Shown: piece after piece, positions 1 through 10,171 of the stretch | Numbering within the stretch: the first letter of the stretch is position 1 | Layout of the letters: every line of letters starts with the position of its first letter | DNA from: Mycolicibacter heraklionensis | GTDB lineage: Bacteria > Actinomycetota > Actinomycetes > Mycobacteriales > Mycobacteriaceae | Assembly: GCA_001673575.1 (NCBI GenBank) | Contig: LZME01000143.1 | Span: 1-33,047, forward strand | Direction of reading: 5' to 3' | DNA: 33,047 nucleotides | Translations under genes and position numbers: made by a program | The notes under the pieces: generated by a model | What the model saw: only the letters and a program-made list of their open reading frames with translations | What the model was told of the DNA's origin: nothing | The model's database searches: none

Positions 1-1
1 C

Positions 2-3000
2 GGTAAGGGTGGTGCCGGTGGTGCTGGTGCCGACGGTGGTAATGGTGGCGATGGCGGCGACGGCATCGACGCCACCGCTCCGGGCGCCGACGGTGGCGCG
101 GCCGGTAACGGCGGTAATGGTGGTGCCGGTGGTGCCGCCGGTCTTGGTGGTGCCGCTGGTTCTGGCGGTCTGCTGGGCTCGTCGGGTGTCGCGGGTGTTG
201 GCGGCGTTGCTGGTGATGGTGGTAACGCCGGTGCCGGTGGTAACGGCGGCGACGGCGCCGACGGCGATGGCTCTCACATCGACGGTGGTGCCGGTGGTCG
301 CGGTGGTGACGCGGGTGTGGCCGGTGCCGGTGGTGCGGCGGCGCCTGGCGGCACTGCCGGTGCTGCGGGTGCGGCGGCGACCGGTGGTGGTAACGGTGGC
401 CGTGGTGGTGACGGTGCCGATGCCACCGTCGCCGGTGGTGCCGGTGGTGCCGGTGGCCGCGGCGGTGACGGTGGTTCGCTGGGCAACGGTGGTGCCGGTG
501 GTGCCGGTGGCGACGGCGCGGTTGGCGTGGCCGGGCACACCGATGCCAATGGCGACGGCACGACGGGTCTGGCCGGTGGTGCCGGTGGTGTCGGCGGCGC
601 TGGTGGTGCCGGTGGTTCGCAGGCCGGCAATGGTGGCGCTGGTGGTGCCGGTGGCCGTGGTGGCACCGGTGGTGTCGGTGGTGCCGGTGCCGACGGCACC
701 GCGGGTCTGAATGCGGCCGCCGGTAGCGGTGACAACGGTGGCGACGGCGGCGACGCGACCAGCACGGCCGGCAACGGCGGCGTTGGTGGCGTCGGTGGCG
801 ACGGCGGTGCCGGCGGTACCTCGGCGCACGGCATCGCCGGTGCGCACGGTGTCGGTGGCATCGGTGGCGACGGCGGCGCCGCGGGTGCGACCGGGGTCGG
901 TGGTAACGGTGGCGACGGTGCCGGTGGTGGTACCGGGGCAGCGGCCGGTAACGGCGGTAAGGGTGGCGCCGGTGGTGCCATCGGTAGCGGTGGCGCGGGA
1001 GGCGCCGGTGGTTCGAGCGGCGGTGGCAACCACGCGGCCTCCGGCGCGGCTGGCGCCGATGGCACCGGCGGTAACGGCGGTAACGGTGGTAACGGTGGTG
1101 CCGGCGAGCTCCTTGGCGATGGCACCGTGCAGGCCGGTGGCCAGGGCGGCAACGGTGGTAACGCCGGGGCGATCGGCGACGGCGGTAATGGTGGCGTCGG
1201 CGGTAAGGGTGCGACCGGCGCGGCCGGACACACGGACATCAGCGGTAACGGCACGGACGGCGTTGTCGGTGGCGCCGGCGGTGCGGGCGGCATCGGTGGT
1301 GCCGGCGGTAGCACCGCGGGCAACGGTGGCGCCGGTGGTGCGGGCGGCGTCGGTGGCACCGGTGGTGCCGGTGGCCACGGGCTCGACGGCCAGGCCGGTG
1401 TCGACGCGACGGCCGGCAGCGGCGGCGACGGCACGGTCGGTATCGACGGCGGTGACAGCGGCAACGGTGGTGCCGGTGGTGTCGGCGGTCAGGGCGGTGC
1501 GGGCGGCACGGCGACCGCGGGCAACGCCGGCGCCGACGGCGACGGAGGCCAGGGTGGTACCGGCGGTGCGGCCGGTAATGCCGGCAATGGCGGTCGCGGC
1601 GGTGACGGTGCGGGCGGCGGCAACAACGCCACGGCCGGATCCGGTGCCCAGGGCGGTACCGGCGGTAACCGCGGCGCGGCGGGCGCCGGGGGTGCCGGTG
1701 GCTGGAACGCCGACAACAGCGCCCAGGCGGATCAGGGTGCTGATGGTGCCGAGGGCGGCGGCGGCCACGGGGGTGCCGGCGGCCGCGGTGGAGACGGTGA
1801 ACTGCTCGGTGGAACTGTGCCGCAGGCCGGCGGCAACGGCGGTGCCGGTGGTACGGCCGGTATCGGCGGCGACGGGGGCGTCGGCGGTGACGGCGGCAAC
1901 GGCGCGTCGGGAATCAACGGAACGACGGTAGTCATCGATGGGACCGCGGGTGGTACCGGTGCCGTAGGCGGCAACGGCGGCGCTGGCGGCGCCGCTGGCG
2001 TGGGCTCGGGTAACGGTGGCGCCGGTGGTAACGGTGGCGCCGGTGGTAACGGTGGTAACGGCGGCGCAGCCGACGACGGTTACCTGCTGGACCTCGCGGG
2101 CGGCAACGGTGGAGCCGCCGGTGTCGGTGGCGCGGGCGGCAACGGTGGTGCCGGCGGTACCTCGGCCGAAGGAACCGGCGGCCAGGGTGGCGCCGGTGGT
2201 GCCGGCGGCAACGCGGGAACGGCGGCCGTTGGCGGTCAGGGCAGCGGCGGCGGTGGCGGCGCGAACGCCGGTGCCGGTGGCAACGGCGGTGACGGCGCCC
2301 TCGGCGGCGCAGGCGGCCAGGCCGGCGTGGGTGGCACCGGGGTCGACGCAGGCGCGGACGGGGCCGCCGGCACGGACGGCATCGCGGCCGACGGTGCAGA
2401 TGGCGGTCGCGGAGGCGACGGATACGGCCTGATCAGCGGGACGAACACCGGCCAGGGCGGCGGCAACGGCGGTCAGGGTGGCAACGCCGCTGCAGTCGGT
2501 AACGGCGGAATGGGTGGCACCGGCGGAGCCGGCGCGACCGTAGACGGCGTCACCGGTAACAACGGGCATGGCACCGACGGAGCGGTCGGTGGTATCGGTG
2601 GTGACGGTGGCCTGGGTGGCGCCGGCGGCAGCATTTCGGGCAACGGCGGTGCGGGCGGTTACGGCGGTGTCGGTGGCCAGGGTGGTGCCGGTGGCGCGGG
2701 CGCAGACGCCACGGTGGCCGACGCGGCCGGTGGTAACGGCGGCAACGCCGGGGCCGGCGGTGCGGGCGGTAACGGTGGCCAGGGTGGTGCGGCCACCAAT
2801 GGCACTGGTGGCAACGGTGGCAACGCCGGCATCGGTGGTAACGGCGGCGTCGCCGGCGCCGGCGGTAAGGGCCTCGGCGGCGGCGGTGCGGCGACCGCGG
2901 GGAACGGCGGTAACGGCGGCAACGGGGCCGACGGTGGAGCGGCAGGCCAGGCAGGCCTCGGCGGTGCCGGCACCACCAACGGCGCGGATGGCTCCACTCG

Positions 3001-6000
3001 TCCCGACGGCATTGCCAGCGATGGCGGCGTCGGCGGCCAGGGCGGCGCCGGCGTGGGTCTGAGCGGCGGAGTCGGCCAGGGCGGCGGTCATGGTGGCGCT
3101 GGTGGTAACGCGGCTTCGATCGGCAACGGTGGTGCCGGTGGTGCCGGTGGTGTTGGTGCGACCGTGGACGGGATCACCGGCGGCGACGGCAACGGGACTG
3201 CGGGAGCGGTCGGTGGCGTCGGCGGCAACGGCGGCACCGGTGGTATCGGTGGCTCCACGTCGGGCAACGGTGGTGCTGGCGGCAACGCCGGCAAGGGCGG
3301 CAACGGTGGTGCCGGTGGCGCGGGCGCGGACGCAACAGTGGCCGACGCCGCGGGCGGCAACGGTGGGAACGCCGGTGCTGGTGGCCAGGGTGGTGTCGGC
3401 GGCCAGGGCGGTGAGGCACTGGCCGGTATCGGCGGCGCCGGCGGCGCCGCGGGCGACGGCGGTAACGCTGGAACGGCCGGTGCTGGTGGTAAGGGCCTTG
3501 GTGGCGGCGGCGCTGCCAACGCAGGCGCGGGCGGCGCGGGCGGTGCCGGTGCCGACGGCGCGGCCGCGGGCACCGCGGGAGCCGGCGGTGTGGGCACCGA
3601 TGGCGACGGCGCGGACGGCAGCGGTGGCGTGGCCGGTATCGGCAGCGACGGTGGTGCCGGTGGCCAGGGTGGCACCGGCGCGGGCCTGATCAGCGGCACG
3701 GACACGGGCCAGGGTGGCGGCGCAGGTGGGCACGGCGGTAACGCGGCGTCGGTGGGCACCGGTGGTGCCGGCGGCAACGGCGGTGCCGGTGCGGCTGGTG
3801 AAGACGGCGTCACCCTGAGCGACGGCAACGGCACCAACGGAACCCACGGTGGCGTCGGTGGTGCGGGCGGTGTCGGTGGTGCCGGCGGAACGAATGCCGG
3901 CAACGGCGGTGCGGGCGGCCAAGGTGGTGTAGGTGGCGCCGGCGGTAACGCCGGCCACGGCGCCAACGGCGTCAGTGGCGCGGTCGTAACCCCGGGCAGT
4001 GGTGCCTCCGGCGCGGACGGGACCAACGGCGGCAACGGCGGCGTCGGCGGTAACGGCGGTATCGGTGGAAACGGCGGTGCCGGTGGCGCGGCCAACCACG
4101 GCTCCAGTGGTGCCGACGGTTCTGGTGGCGCCGGTGGGAACGCCGGTAATGCCGGCAATGCCGGCAACGGCGGCCGCGGTGCCGACGGCGCCGGCGGCGG
4201 CACGGGCGCAGTGGCGGGCTCGGGCGGTGACGGCGGCAACGGCGGAGTCCGCGGCACGGCGGGCACGGCCGGTGCGGGCGGCTGGAACGCCGGCCACACC
4301 TCCCAGGCAGCCGGAGGTAACGCCGGTACCGCGGCTATCGGCGGCAACGGCGGGGCAGGCGGCAAGGGCGGCACCGGCGTGCTGCTCGCAGATGGCACCG
4401 CTCAGCTTGGTGGCGCGGGCGGTGACGGTGGCAATGCCGGACCCGTGGGTAACGGTGGCGCCGGCGGTAACGGTGGCGCCGGCGCCGCGGGCGCGACCGG
4501 CTCGACGGCTCTGGCCAACGGCGGAACCGGTGGTAACGGCGCCGCCGGCGGTAACGCGGGCAACGGCGGTAAGGGCGGCTCGATCTCCGGCAACGGCGGT
4601 CAGGGCGGTGTCGGCGGTGCCGGCGGCAACGGTGGCGCCGGCGGCGCAGGTGTGCAGGGCCTCGCTGGCACCGACGCCGCCGCGGGCAGTGGCGGCAACG
4701 GCGGCGACGGCACCGATGGCGGCAACGGGGGTAACGGCGGAAACGGTGGCGCTGGCGGTGCCGGCGGTAAGGGCGGCGGCGCGACCAACGGAACGGCCGG
4801 CCTCAACGGCAGCGGTGGTATCGGCGGTAACGGCGGCGCCTCCGGTCAGGCTGGTGACGGTGGCCGCGGCGGCAACGGTGCCGGCGGCGGCATCGAAGAC
4901 ACCGCAGGACACGGTGGTAACGGCGGCGCCGGTGGCGACCGCGGTACGGCTGGTTCCGCCGGTAAGGGCGGCCTGAACGGTGACGGTGTCACCTACCGGT
5001 CCGACGGTGCGGCCGGCGTGGTCGCCGGCGGCGGCAACGGTGGTGTCGGTGGTGCCGGCGGAAACGGCGCAATGCTCGCCGACGGTGTGACCGGCCAGGC
5101 AGGTGGCTACGGCGGTAACGGTGGCGCGGCCGGTGCGATCGGTACCGGCGGTGCCGGTGGAGCCGGCGGCCGTGGCGGCAGCGGCCTGGCCGGTGGCACC
5201 GACATCGACGGCAACGGCACTCTCGGTGGCAACGGCGGCGTCGGTGGCCATGGCGGTAACGGTGGCGCCGGAGGTACCACGTCGGGCGCCGCAGGTGCTG
5301 GCGGTGCCGGCGGTACGGGCGGTAGCGGCGGCAATGGTGGCGACGGTGTCATCGGCTTGGCCGGCGACACTGGCGGCAACGGCGGCCAGGGCGGTAACGC
5401 GGCCTCCGGTGGTGCCGGTGGCCAGGGCGGCGCGGCCAGCAATGGCGCCGGCGGCGTCGGTGGAGCAGGCGGTAACGCCGGTAACGCCGGTAACGGTGGT
5501 GCGGGCGGCCACGGCGGCAACGGCGGTATCGACGCCGCTGCCGGAAACGGTGGCATCGGCGGAGACGGCGGAAACCGTGGCCTCGGTGGTGCCGGCGGCG
5601 CCGGCGGCATCGGACAGGGTGGCGCTCAGGCTGGCGACGGCCAGGACGGCACCAACGGCTCCGGCGGCGACGGCGGGGCCGGCGGTAACGGTGGTGCCGG
5701 CCAGACCCTGGGCGACGGCTCGGCGCAGAACGGTGGTTCCGGCGGTAAGGGCGGCAACGCCGGCGTGATCGGCACCGGTGGCGCCGGTGGTAACGGCGGC
5801 GTCGGCTCGGCTGGCGTCGATGGCGGCACCGACATCAACGGGAACGGCACGGCCGGCACGGCCGGCGGCCACGGCGGCAGCGGCGGCCAGGGTGGTGCCG
5901 GTGGTACTGAGGCGGGCAACGGCGGTGCCGGTGGTGCCGGTGGTGCCGGCGGTACCGGTGGCCACGGCGGCGCCGGCGACAACGGTGCCACCGGGACCAA

Positions 6001-8161
6001 TGCGGCGGCCGGCAGCGGCGCCAACGGTGGCAACGGTGGCGACGCCACCAGCACCAACGGTGACGGCGGAGCCGGTGGTAACGGCGGCAGCGGTGGAATC
6101 GGCGGCGACGCCACCAACGGCAACATTGGCGCTGCCGGTGCCGGCGGCAAGGGCGGCGCCGGAGGTAACACCGGCGACGGCGCCAACGGCGGTAACGGTG
6201 GCGCTGGTGCCGGCGGTGGCAGCGGCACGATCGCTGGCTCCGGTGGTAACGGTGGCCAGGGCGGCACCGCTGGCACGGCGGGCCAAGGTGGCACCGGCGG
6301 AATCGGCGGAAACGGCACGGCTGCTGCCGACGGCCAGGACGGCCTGGTGCTCGGCGGCAACGGCGGTGACGGTGGCCACGGCGGTAACGCTGCACTCGGC
6401 CAGACCGGCGGTAACGGCGGTGCCGGTGGCGCGGCCGGCACGATCGGACACGGCGGCATCGGCGGTGACGGCGGCGCTGGATCCAACGGTGTGGCTGGCG
6501 GCACCAGCGGCGTCAATGGCACCGACGGTACGGCCGGTACGGCCGGCGGCAACGGTGGTGTCGGTGGTGCAGGTGGCTCCATCTCCGGTGACGGTGGCGC
6601 CGGCGGCCACGGTGGTATCGGTGGTGACGGTGGCGCCGGCGGAAACGCCGCCAACGGCACCGCGGGAACCAACGCCACGGCCGGAACCGGCGGCAACGGT
6701 GGTGTCGGCGGTGACGCCACCGGCGCGGCCGGGGCTGGCGGGGCCGGTGGTGCCGGTGGCCAAGGTGGCGCCGGCGGTACGGCAACGGTTGGCAACAACG
6801 GTGCGGATGGGTCAGGCGGCCATGGCGGTAACGGCGGCAAGGGCGGTAACGCCGGTGTCGGCGGCCGCGGTGGTGACGGCGCGGGTGGCGGAACGAATGC
6901 CGCAGCCGGTACCGGCGGTAAGGGCGGTAACAGCAGCAGCACTTACGGCGCCGGCGGCGCGGCCGGCGCCGGCGGTCTCGGTGGCGACGGGGTGACCCAA
7001 GCCGATAGCGGCGCCGCAGGTAACCACGGCGCCGTCGGCGCTGGTGGCACCGGCGGTAACGGCGGCAATGGCACGACGCTGGGCAGCGGCTTGGCGCAGG
7101 TCGGTGGCAACGGCGGCACCGGCGGTAGCTACACCGGTGAGTACGGCAACGGTGGTGCCGGGGGTAACGGTGGTACGGGTGCCAACGGCACGTCGGGTAC
7201 CAACGCCGCCAACGGCGCCGGCGCCGCCGGCGGTAACGGTGGCAACGGCGGTGCGGCCGGCCAACACGGCGACGGTGGCGCCGGTGGTAACGCCGGCAAG
7301 GGTGGCAATGCCGGAGCCAACACCTCGGTCGCCGCGAACGGCGGCACGGGTTCCATGCCCAAGGACCCGAACGGTAACGCTATGGCCGGTGGCCCCGGCG
7401 GCGACGGCGCCAAGGGCGCCACCGGGTTTGCCGGTGGAGCGGGTGGCACCGGCGGTGTCGGTGGTGCGGGCGGCACGGTGACCGGTGACGGGGGCAAGGG
7501 CGGCCTCGGCGGCAGCGGCGGGATCGGCGGCACCGGCGGTACCGGTGGTAACGGCGGCACCGGCGGTGCCGGCGGCGCGGGTGGCCTCGGCCTGCCCGGG
7601 CGTACCGGCGGTACCGGCGGCATCGGCGGTCAGGGCGGCGACGGCGGCGTCGGCGGCGCGGCCGGTCAAGGTGGCGCCGGTGGTGTTGCGCTGGGCGTTG
7701 GAAATGCCGGTGAACACGGCGCCGGCGGTCTCGGCGGTCAGGGCGGCACCGGCGGAAAGGCGGGTACCGGTGGCACCGGCGGTGCCGGTGGTGCCGGGTA
7801 CAACGGCCTCGTCGGTCAGGGCACCGGCGGTGGCGGTACCGGTGGCAGTGGCGGTGCCGGTGGTACCGGTGGCACCGGCGGCCAGGGCGGCGCCAACGCC
7901 GACGGCACCCAGGCTCAGGGCGGTGCCGGTGGCATGGGCGGTAAGGGCGGCAACGGGGTCAACGGTGCCTCCCGACCCAGCAAGTCCAACTGGGCGGGCG
8001 GGGGCGGTGATGGTGGCCAAGGTGGTGCCGGCGGAACCAATGGTGACGGTGTCGCCGGTAATGCGGGATCCAATGGTGTCGCTGGCACGGCCGCCGGTGC
8101 TGGCAAGGGCCCGGCCGGTGTGGGCGGCGCCGGCGGCGCCGGTGGCACGGGCGCGCCCTAG
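2..8161 (+). CDS. Giant PGRS-like Gly-rich protein, 5' end outside window
   Basis: The reading frame is open from base 2 and ends at TAG (8159-8161), giving at least 2719 residues; the true start lies left of the window. The product is almost entirely GGx triplets ([17 protein letters not shown]) rich in Gly, Ala, Asn and Asp, as in mycobacterial PGRS domains, which are thought to fold as polyglycine II sheets. It is not a uniform repeat: a motif of the type LLxDGTxQxGGxGG followed by xIGxGG recurs about ten times (near 1108, 1797, 2422, 3052, 3682, 4376, 5065, 5700, 6390, 7066), and a TDxNGNGT-type motif lies in between, giving a superunit of 620-700 bp. No PE domain, signal peptide or enzyme domain is visible in the part seen. 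It lacks the landmark motifs of the three smaller PGRS proteins in this window. A surface or cell-wall location is inferred from the family. Whether it starts with a PE or a Sec signal cannot be known here. Confidence 0.9.
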   Translation, partial: GKGGAGGAGADGGNGGDGGDGIDATAPGADGGAAGNGGNGGAGGAAGLGGAAGSGGLLGSSGVAGVGGVAGDGGNAGAGGNGGDGADGDGSHIDGGAGGRGGDAGVAGAGGAAAPGGTAGAAGAAATGGGNGGRGGDGADATVAGGAGGAGGRGGDGGSLGNGGAGGAGGDGAVGVAGHTDANGDGTTGLAGGAGGVGGAGGAGGSQAGNGGAGGAGGRGGTGGVGGAGADGTAGLNAAAGSGDNGGDGGDATSTAGNGGVGGVGGDGGAGGTSAHGIAGAHGVGGIGGDGGAAGATGVGGNGGDGAGGGTGAAAGNGGKGGAGGAIGSGGAGGAGGSSGGGNHAASGAAGADGTGGNGGNGGNGGAGELLGDGTVQAGGQGGNGGNAGAIGDGGNGGVGGKGATGAAGHTDISGNGTDGVVGGAGGAGGIGGAGGSTAGNGGAGGAGGVGGTGGAGGHGLDGQAGVDATAGSGGDGTVGIDGGDSGNGGAGGVGGQGGAGGTATAGNAGADGDGGQGGTGGAAGNAGNGGRGGDGAGGGNNATAGSGAQGGTGGNRGAAGAGGAGGWNADNSAQADQGADGAEGGGGHGGAGGRGGDGELLGGTVPQAGGNGGAGGTAGIGGDGGVGGDGGNGASGINGTTVVIDGTAGGTGAVGGNGGAGGAAGVGSGNGGAGGNGGAGGNGGNGGAADDGYLLDLAGGNGGAAGVGGAGGNGGAGGTSAEGTGGQGGAGGAGGNAGTAAVGGQGSGGGGGANAGAGGNGGDGALGGAGGQAGVGGTGVDAGADGAAGTDGIAADGADGGRGGDGYGLISGTNTGQGGGNGGQGGNAAAVGNGGMGGTGGAGATVDGVTGNNGHGTDGAVGGIGGDGGLGGAGGSISGNGGAGGYGGVGGQGGAGGAGADATVADAAGGNGGNAGAGGAGGNGGQGGAATNGTGGNGGNAGIGGNGGVAGAGGKGLGGGGAATAGNGGNGGNGADGGAAGQAGLGGAGTTNGADGSTRPDGIASDGGVGGQGGAGVGLSGGVGQGGGHGGAGGNAASIGNGGAGGAGGVGATVDGITGGDGNGTAGAVGGVGGNGGTGGIGGSTSGNGGAGGNAGKGGNGGAGGAGADATVADAAGGNGGNAGAGGQGGVGGQGGEALAGIGGAGGAAGDGGNAGTAGAGGKGLGGGGAANAGAGGAGGAGADGAAAGTAGAGGVGTDGDGADGSGGVAGIGSDGGAGGQGGTGAGLISGTDTGQGGGAGGHGGNAASVGTGGAGGNGGAGAAGEDGVTLSDGNGTNGTHGGVGGAGGVGGAGGTNAGNGGAGGQGGVGGAGGNAGHGANGVSGAVVTPGSGASGADGTNGGNGGVGGNGGIGGNGGAGGAANHGSSGADGSGGAGGNAGNAGNAGNGGRGADGAGGGTGAVAGSGGDGGNGGVRGTAGTAGAGGWNAGHTSQAAGGNAGTAAIGGNGGAGGKGGTGVLLADGTAQLGGAGGDGGNAGPVGNGGAGGNGGAGAAGATGSTALANGGTGGNGAAGGNAGNGGKGGSISGNGGQGGVGGAGGNGGAGGAGVQGLAGTDAAAGSGGNGGDGTDGGNGGNGGNGGAGGAGGKGGGATNGTAGLNGSGGIGGNGGASGQAGDGGRGGNGAGGGIEDTAGHGGNGGAGGDRGTAGSAGKGGLNGDGVTYRSDGAAGVVAGGGNGGVGGAGGNGAMLADGVTGQAGGYGGNGGAAGAIGTGGAGGAGGRGGSGLAGGTDIDGNGTLGGNGGVGGHGGNGGAGGTTSGAAGAGGAGGTGGSGGNGGDGVIGLAGDTGGNGGQGGNAASGGAGGQGGAASNGAGGVGGAGGNAGNAGNGGAGGHGGNGGIDAAAGNGGIGGDGGNRGLGGAGGAGGIGQGGAQAGDGQDGTNGSGGDGGAGGNGGAGQTLGDGSAQNGGSGGKGGNAGVIGTGGAGGNGGVGSAGVDGGTDINGNGTAGTAGGHGGSGGQGGAGGTEAGNGGAGGAGGAGGTGGHGGAGDNGATGTNAAAGSGANGGNGGDATSTNGDGGAGGNGGSGGIGGDATNGNIGAAGAGGKGGAGGNTGDGANGGNGGAGAGGGSGTIAGSGGNGGQGGTAGTAGQGGTGGIGGNGTAAADGQDGLVLGGNGGDGGHGGNAALGQTGGNGGAGGAAGTIGHGGIGGDGGAGSNGVAGGTSGVNGTDGTAGTAGGNGGVGGAGGSISGDGGAGGHGGIGGDGGAGGNAANGTAGTNATAGTGGNGGVGGDATGAAGAGGAGGAGGQGGAGGTATVGNNGADGSGGHGGNGGKGGNAGVGGRGGDGAGGGTNAAAGTGGKGGNSSSTYGAGGAAGAGGLGGDGVTQADSGAAGNHGAVGAGGTGGNGGNGTTLGSGLAQVGGNGGTGGSYTGEYGNGGAGGNGGTGANGTSGTNAANGAGAAGGNGGNGGAAGQHGDGGAGGNAGKGGNAGANTSVAANGGTGSMPKDPNGNAMAGGPGGDGAKGATGFAGGAGGTGGVGGAGGTVTGDGGKGGLGGSGGIGGTGGTGGNGGTGGAGGAGGLGLPGRTGGTGGIGGQGGDGGVGGAAGQGGAGGVALGVGNAGEHGAGGLGGQGGTGGKAGTGGTGGAGGAGYNGLVGQGTGGGGTGGSGGAGGTGGTGGQGGANADGTQAQGGAGGMGGKGGNGVNGASRPSKSNWAGGGGDGGQGGAGGTNGDGVAGNAGSNGVAGTAAGAGKGPAGVGGAGGAGGTGAP
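274..8161 (+). repeat. Higher-order tandem repeats inside the giant PGRS gene
   Basis: The TDANGDGT / TDISGNGT / TDIDGNGT / [12 protein letters not shown] segment starts near bases 530, 1222, 1912, 2537, 3160, 3808, 4495, 5195, 5823, 6500 and 7188. Spacing is therefore 620-700 bp. Each unit carries the same order of sub-motifs: this segment, a GxxGGxGGSxxGNGGAGG stretch, a GDGAGGG or GLGGGG stretch, and an LLxDGT-type stretch. Boundaries are approximate. Confidence 0.75.
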
Positions 8162-8184
8162 CCAGACGCCTAGGCAAGGCGCGA

Positions 8185-8237
8185 ACGTACGAATCCCCGG
8201 TCCGACACTTCGGTGTCGGGTCCGGGGATTCGTACGT
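8185..8237 (+). terminator. Hairpin terminator after the giant PGRS gene
   Basis: A 16-bp arm (ACGTACGAATCCCCGG and its complement), a small internal bulge, 7 further base pairs and a TTCG tetraloop lie 24 bp after the stop codon. There is no T-tract, as is common for actinobacterial hairpin terminators. Confidence 0.75.
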
Positions 8238-8263
8238 GGCGGGCCAAGCGAACTCACGCCAAC

Positions 8264-8299
8264 AAAAAGGGCGGCGACAGCTGCTCTGTCACCGCCCTT
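8264..8299 (-). terminator. Intrinsic terminator of the acyltransferase gene
   Basis: Read on the minus strand, AAGGGCGGTGACAG pairs with CTGTCGCCGCCCTT (one G-T pair, 5-nt loop), followed by a short T-run. It lies 15 bp beyond the stop codon of the minus-strand gene and faces the PGRS terminator. Confidence 0.8.
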
Positions 8300-8313
8300 C
8301 TGTGCCGCTACGC

Positions 8314-8940
8314 TTACTCTTTGCGATAGCCCGGCATGTCTTCCGGGGTCCGCAGCCAGGCGAACAGGGCGATGTTTTGATCCCACTTGGCCATATAGTG
8401 CTCACCCAGGAAGACCCCGCCGCGTCGCTCCCAGAACCGGCGACCGTACGAGCCCGCACCGGCATTGGTGTCCCCGATGATCCGACGGCATTCCGGTTCG
8501 GCCGCGAAAATGCTGGACACCAAGGGGCCAAAGATGTTCTTGCCGTGGCCCTTTTCGACCGCGGCGGCGTCCGCCATGGCTCCGTGCAAGCCCACATCGT
8601 AGGGAAGGGCGTCATACACCGTTGCCAGGTCGTCTTTTGCCACCCGGAACAGCTCCATATATCCGAGGGGCTCGCCGTGGAGGAGCCAGATGTACGGGCG
8701 TGAGTAGGCACCGTCGAACTGGGTTTGCAGGTGACGGCGCCATTCGTCGGGTGGATAGGCGTAGCCCCAGGTTTCGGCCAGATGCGGCCGGTTCATCCAT
8801 TCCGAGATCATCTCGGGGTCGCCGGGCTGGTCTGCGAAACGGACACTGTACGGATCGGCGAGGATCGGTAGCGGCGGCGCTGGAACACTCAGGAGGTAGT
8901 CGCTCAGGTCGATTCGTTGCCGCGGCATACGCGAACTCAT
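8314..8940 (-). CDS. MbtK/Rv1347c-like siderophore N-acyltransferase (GNAT)
   Basis: A 208-residue protein of the IucB/MbtK-type GNAT family, which acylates the hydroxylated lysine side chain of mycobactin-type siderophores. The match is to M. tuberculosis Rv1347c as I recall it: EWMNRPHLAETW, PYDVGLHGAMAD, then GHGKNIFGPLVSSIFAAEP and CRRIIGDTNAG. The proposed catalytic His (H119 in GLHG) and Asp (D157 in IGDTN) are both present, and KGHGKN fits the acyl-CoA pyrophosphate loop. The start is uncertain. ATG at 8940 gives the frame shown, but the only good ribosome binding site (AGGAGG, 8992-8997) serves an ATG at 8984 in another frame, whose ORF stops at TGA overlapping the 8940 ATG (see the separate entry). 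The gene is not in a visible mycobactin cluster and no IdeR box was seen. It is downstream of, and in line with, the oxidoreductase, but a 143-bp gap suggests its own promoter. Confidence 0.75.
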   Translation of the reverse strand: MSSRMPRQRIDLSDYLLSVPAPPLPILADPYSVRFADQPGDPEMISEWMNRPHLAETWGYAYPPDEWRRHLQTQFDGAYSRPYIWLLHGEPLGYMELFRVAKDDLATVYDALPYDVGLHGAMADAAAVEKGHGKNIFGPLVSSIFAAEPECRRIIGDTNAGAGSYGRRFWERRGGVFLGEHYMAKWDQNIALFAWLRTPEDMPGYRKE

Positions 8941-8984
8941 AGCGCACCCGAATCCGTTGTAGCCGCGCCGGTTTCGGTGGTCAT
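8939..8984 (-). other. Short upstream ORF or frame-broken N-terminus of the acyltransferase
   Basis: ATG at 8984, with AGGAGG 7 nt upstream, opens a 15-codon frame encoding MTTETGAATTDSGAL and closing at a TGA that overlaps the next ATG as ATGA. The peptide looks like a normal mycobacterial N-terminus. Joining it to the following frame would restore about the N-terminal length I recall for Rv1347c. It is either a single-base frameshift (natural or a sequence error) or a translationally coupled leader peptide. Confidence 0.55.
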
Positions 8985-9127
8985 TGCAAGTGCCTCCTGG
9001 TATCGGTTGACGGCGGTGCCGTCGCAATCTTTCTCAAGAATGATGCTACGTTGAGGCACGCGTGTCAGCGCCGAAATACCCTTCGCTGCCGCAAAAGTCA
9101 GTCGGTGGACACCCGCGGTCCCGGCGC

Positions 9128-10096
9128 TCAGACGGTCAGCACAACTTTGCCCGTCACTTCGCCTGATGACAGCATCCGGTGTGCTTCGGCGGCCTGCGTG
9201 ATGGGCAGCCGCGCACCGATCACCGGCTTGATCCTGCCGTCGCCGAGCATCGGCCAGAGGTCGGTAGTCACCGCGGCAACCACCGTGCCCTTGCTGTGCG
9301 GCCCTTCCACCGGCCGGCCGCGCAACGCGGTGCCGATCACCCGGGCGCGTTTGGAGATCAGCTTGCCCAGGTTCAGCTCGCCTTTGACCCCGCCCTGCAT
9401 CCCGATAACCACCAGTCGTCCGTCGTTGGCCAGCGCATCGACATTGCGGTCCAGGTAGGCCGCCCCCATGATGTCGAGGATCACGTCGGCGCCGCCGGCC
9501 TCGCGCACCCGCGCCACGAAGTCCTCGTCGTGATAATTGACGGTGATCTCGGCGCCCAGTTCACGACAGAACGCCAACTTGGCCTCGGATCCGGCGGTGA
9601 CGGCCACCCACGCCCCGAGCTGACGTGCCACCTGGATGGCGTGGCTGCCCACGCCGCTGGCCCCGCCGTGCACCAGCAGCAACTGGCCCTCGGACAACCC
9701 AGCGGTCAAGACCAGGTTCGACCAGACGGTGCAGGCCACCTCCGGCAGACCGGCGGCATCCACCAGGTCCACCCCGGTCGGAATGGGCAGCACCTGGGGC
9801 GCGAGAACCGCGACGTACTCGGCGTAGCCGCCGCCGGCCAACAACGCGCAAACCTGTTGGCCGACCGTCCAATCCGACACCTCGCCGCCCACCGCGGCGA
9901 TGACGCCGGAGACCTCCAGGCCGAGGGTGTCGCTGGCCCCGGGTGGGGGCGGATACAAGCCTGCCGCCTGCAGCAGATCGGCCCGGTTCACCCCGGCGGC
10001 GGCAACCCGGATCAGCACCTCGCCCGGAGCCGGTTGCAGGTCGTCTACCTCGCGCCAAGCGAGGACTTCGGGGGATTCAGCGATGATGGCGTGCAT
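9128..10096 (-). CDS. PIG3-type NAD(P)H quinone oxidoreductase (Rv3777-like)
   Basis: A 322-residue zinc-independent medium-chain dehydrogenase/reductase of the quinone oxidoreductase PIG3 family, expected to reduce quinones with NAD(P)H in the cytosol. The N-terminal GroES-like part contains GEVLIRVAAAGVNRADLLQ and GLYPPPPGASDTLGLEVSG; the nucleotide-binding part contains LLLVHGGASGVGSHAIQVA; the C-terminus ends SGEVTGKVVLTV, as usual for the family. Zinc ligands of alcohol dehydrogenases are absent. I chose the ATG at 10096 (MHAIIAES) and not the longer frame to 10165, because the extra residues are not family-like and a -10 element TAGCGT lies 7 nt before this ATG, which fits a leaderless mRNA. 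It is divergent from the MarR fusion gene across 75 bp. In M. tuberculosis the homologue Rv3777 is, from memory, close to lipE and echA21. Confidence 0.88.
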   Translation of the reverse strand: MHAIIAESPEVLAWREVDDLQPAPGEVLIRVAAAGVNRADLLQAAGLYPPPPGASDTLGLEVSGVIAAVGGEVSDWTVGQQVCALLAGGGYAEYVAVLAPQVLPIPTGVDLVDAAGLPEVACTVWSNLVLTAGLSEGQLLLVHGGASGVGSHAIQVARQLGAWVAVTAGSEAKLAFCRELGAEITVNYHDEDFVARVREAGGADVILDIMGAAYLDRNVDALANDGRLVVIGMQGGVKGELNLGKLISKRARVIGTALRGRPVEGPHSKGTVVAAVTTDLWPMLGDGRIKPVIGARLPITQAAEAHRMLSSGEVTGKVVLTV

Positions 10097-10103
10097 GCCG
10101 GAC

Positions 10104-10109
10104 ACGCTA
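10104..10109 (-). promoter_or_regulatory. -10 element of the quinone oxidoreductase
   Basis: TAGCGT (minus strand) ends 7 nt before the ATG at 10096, matching the TANNNT plus leaderless-start pattern of mycobacteria. No clear -35 was seen. Confidence 0.55.
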
Positions 10110-10159
10110 CTACCGGCCCGATGCGGTCGAAAACGATGAGGGAAGCTAAGTGTTGGGCT

Positions 10160-10165
10160 TAACAT
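10160..10165 (+). promoter_or_regulatory. -10 element of the fused MarR gene
   Basis: TAACAT ends 6 nt before the GTG at 10172, so the mRNA is probably leaderless. It lies in the 75-bp intergenic region shared with the divergent oxidoreductase, where an autoregulating MarR protein would often bind. Confidence 0.55.
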
Positions 10166-10171
10166 GAGGCA

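Noticed and set aside
274..8148. Many long minus-strand Pro-rich ORFs (PPAPPLPP) opposite the giant PGRS gene
   Set aside because: They are the complement of GGC/GGT glycine codons; no promoter, ribosome site or family match. The same holds opposite the other three PGRS genes.
2..8161. CRISPR or non-coding satellite array
   Set aside because: The repeats are in-frame coding GGx units with no constant-length repeat-spacer pattern.
9..8480. Plus-strand Val/Ala/Arg-rich ORFs overlapping the PGRS gene in another frame
   Set aside because: Out-of-frame readings of GGTGCCGGT-type repeats (VVPVVP), with no start signals.
9179..10162. 327-residue plus-strand ORF opposite the oxidoreductase
   Set aside because: Full-length shadow of a clear quinone oxidoreductase on the other strand; His/Gln/Gly-rich composition is typical of antisense frames.
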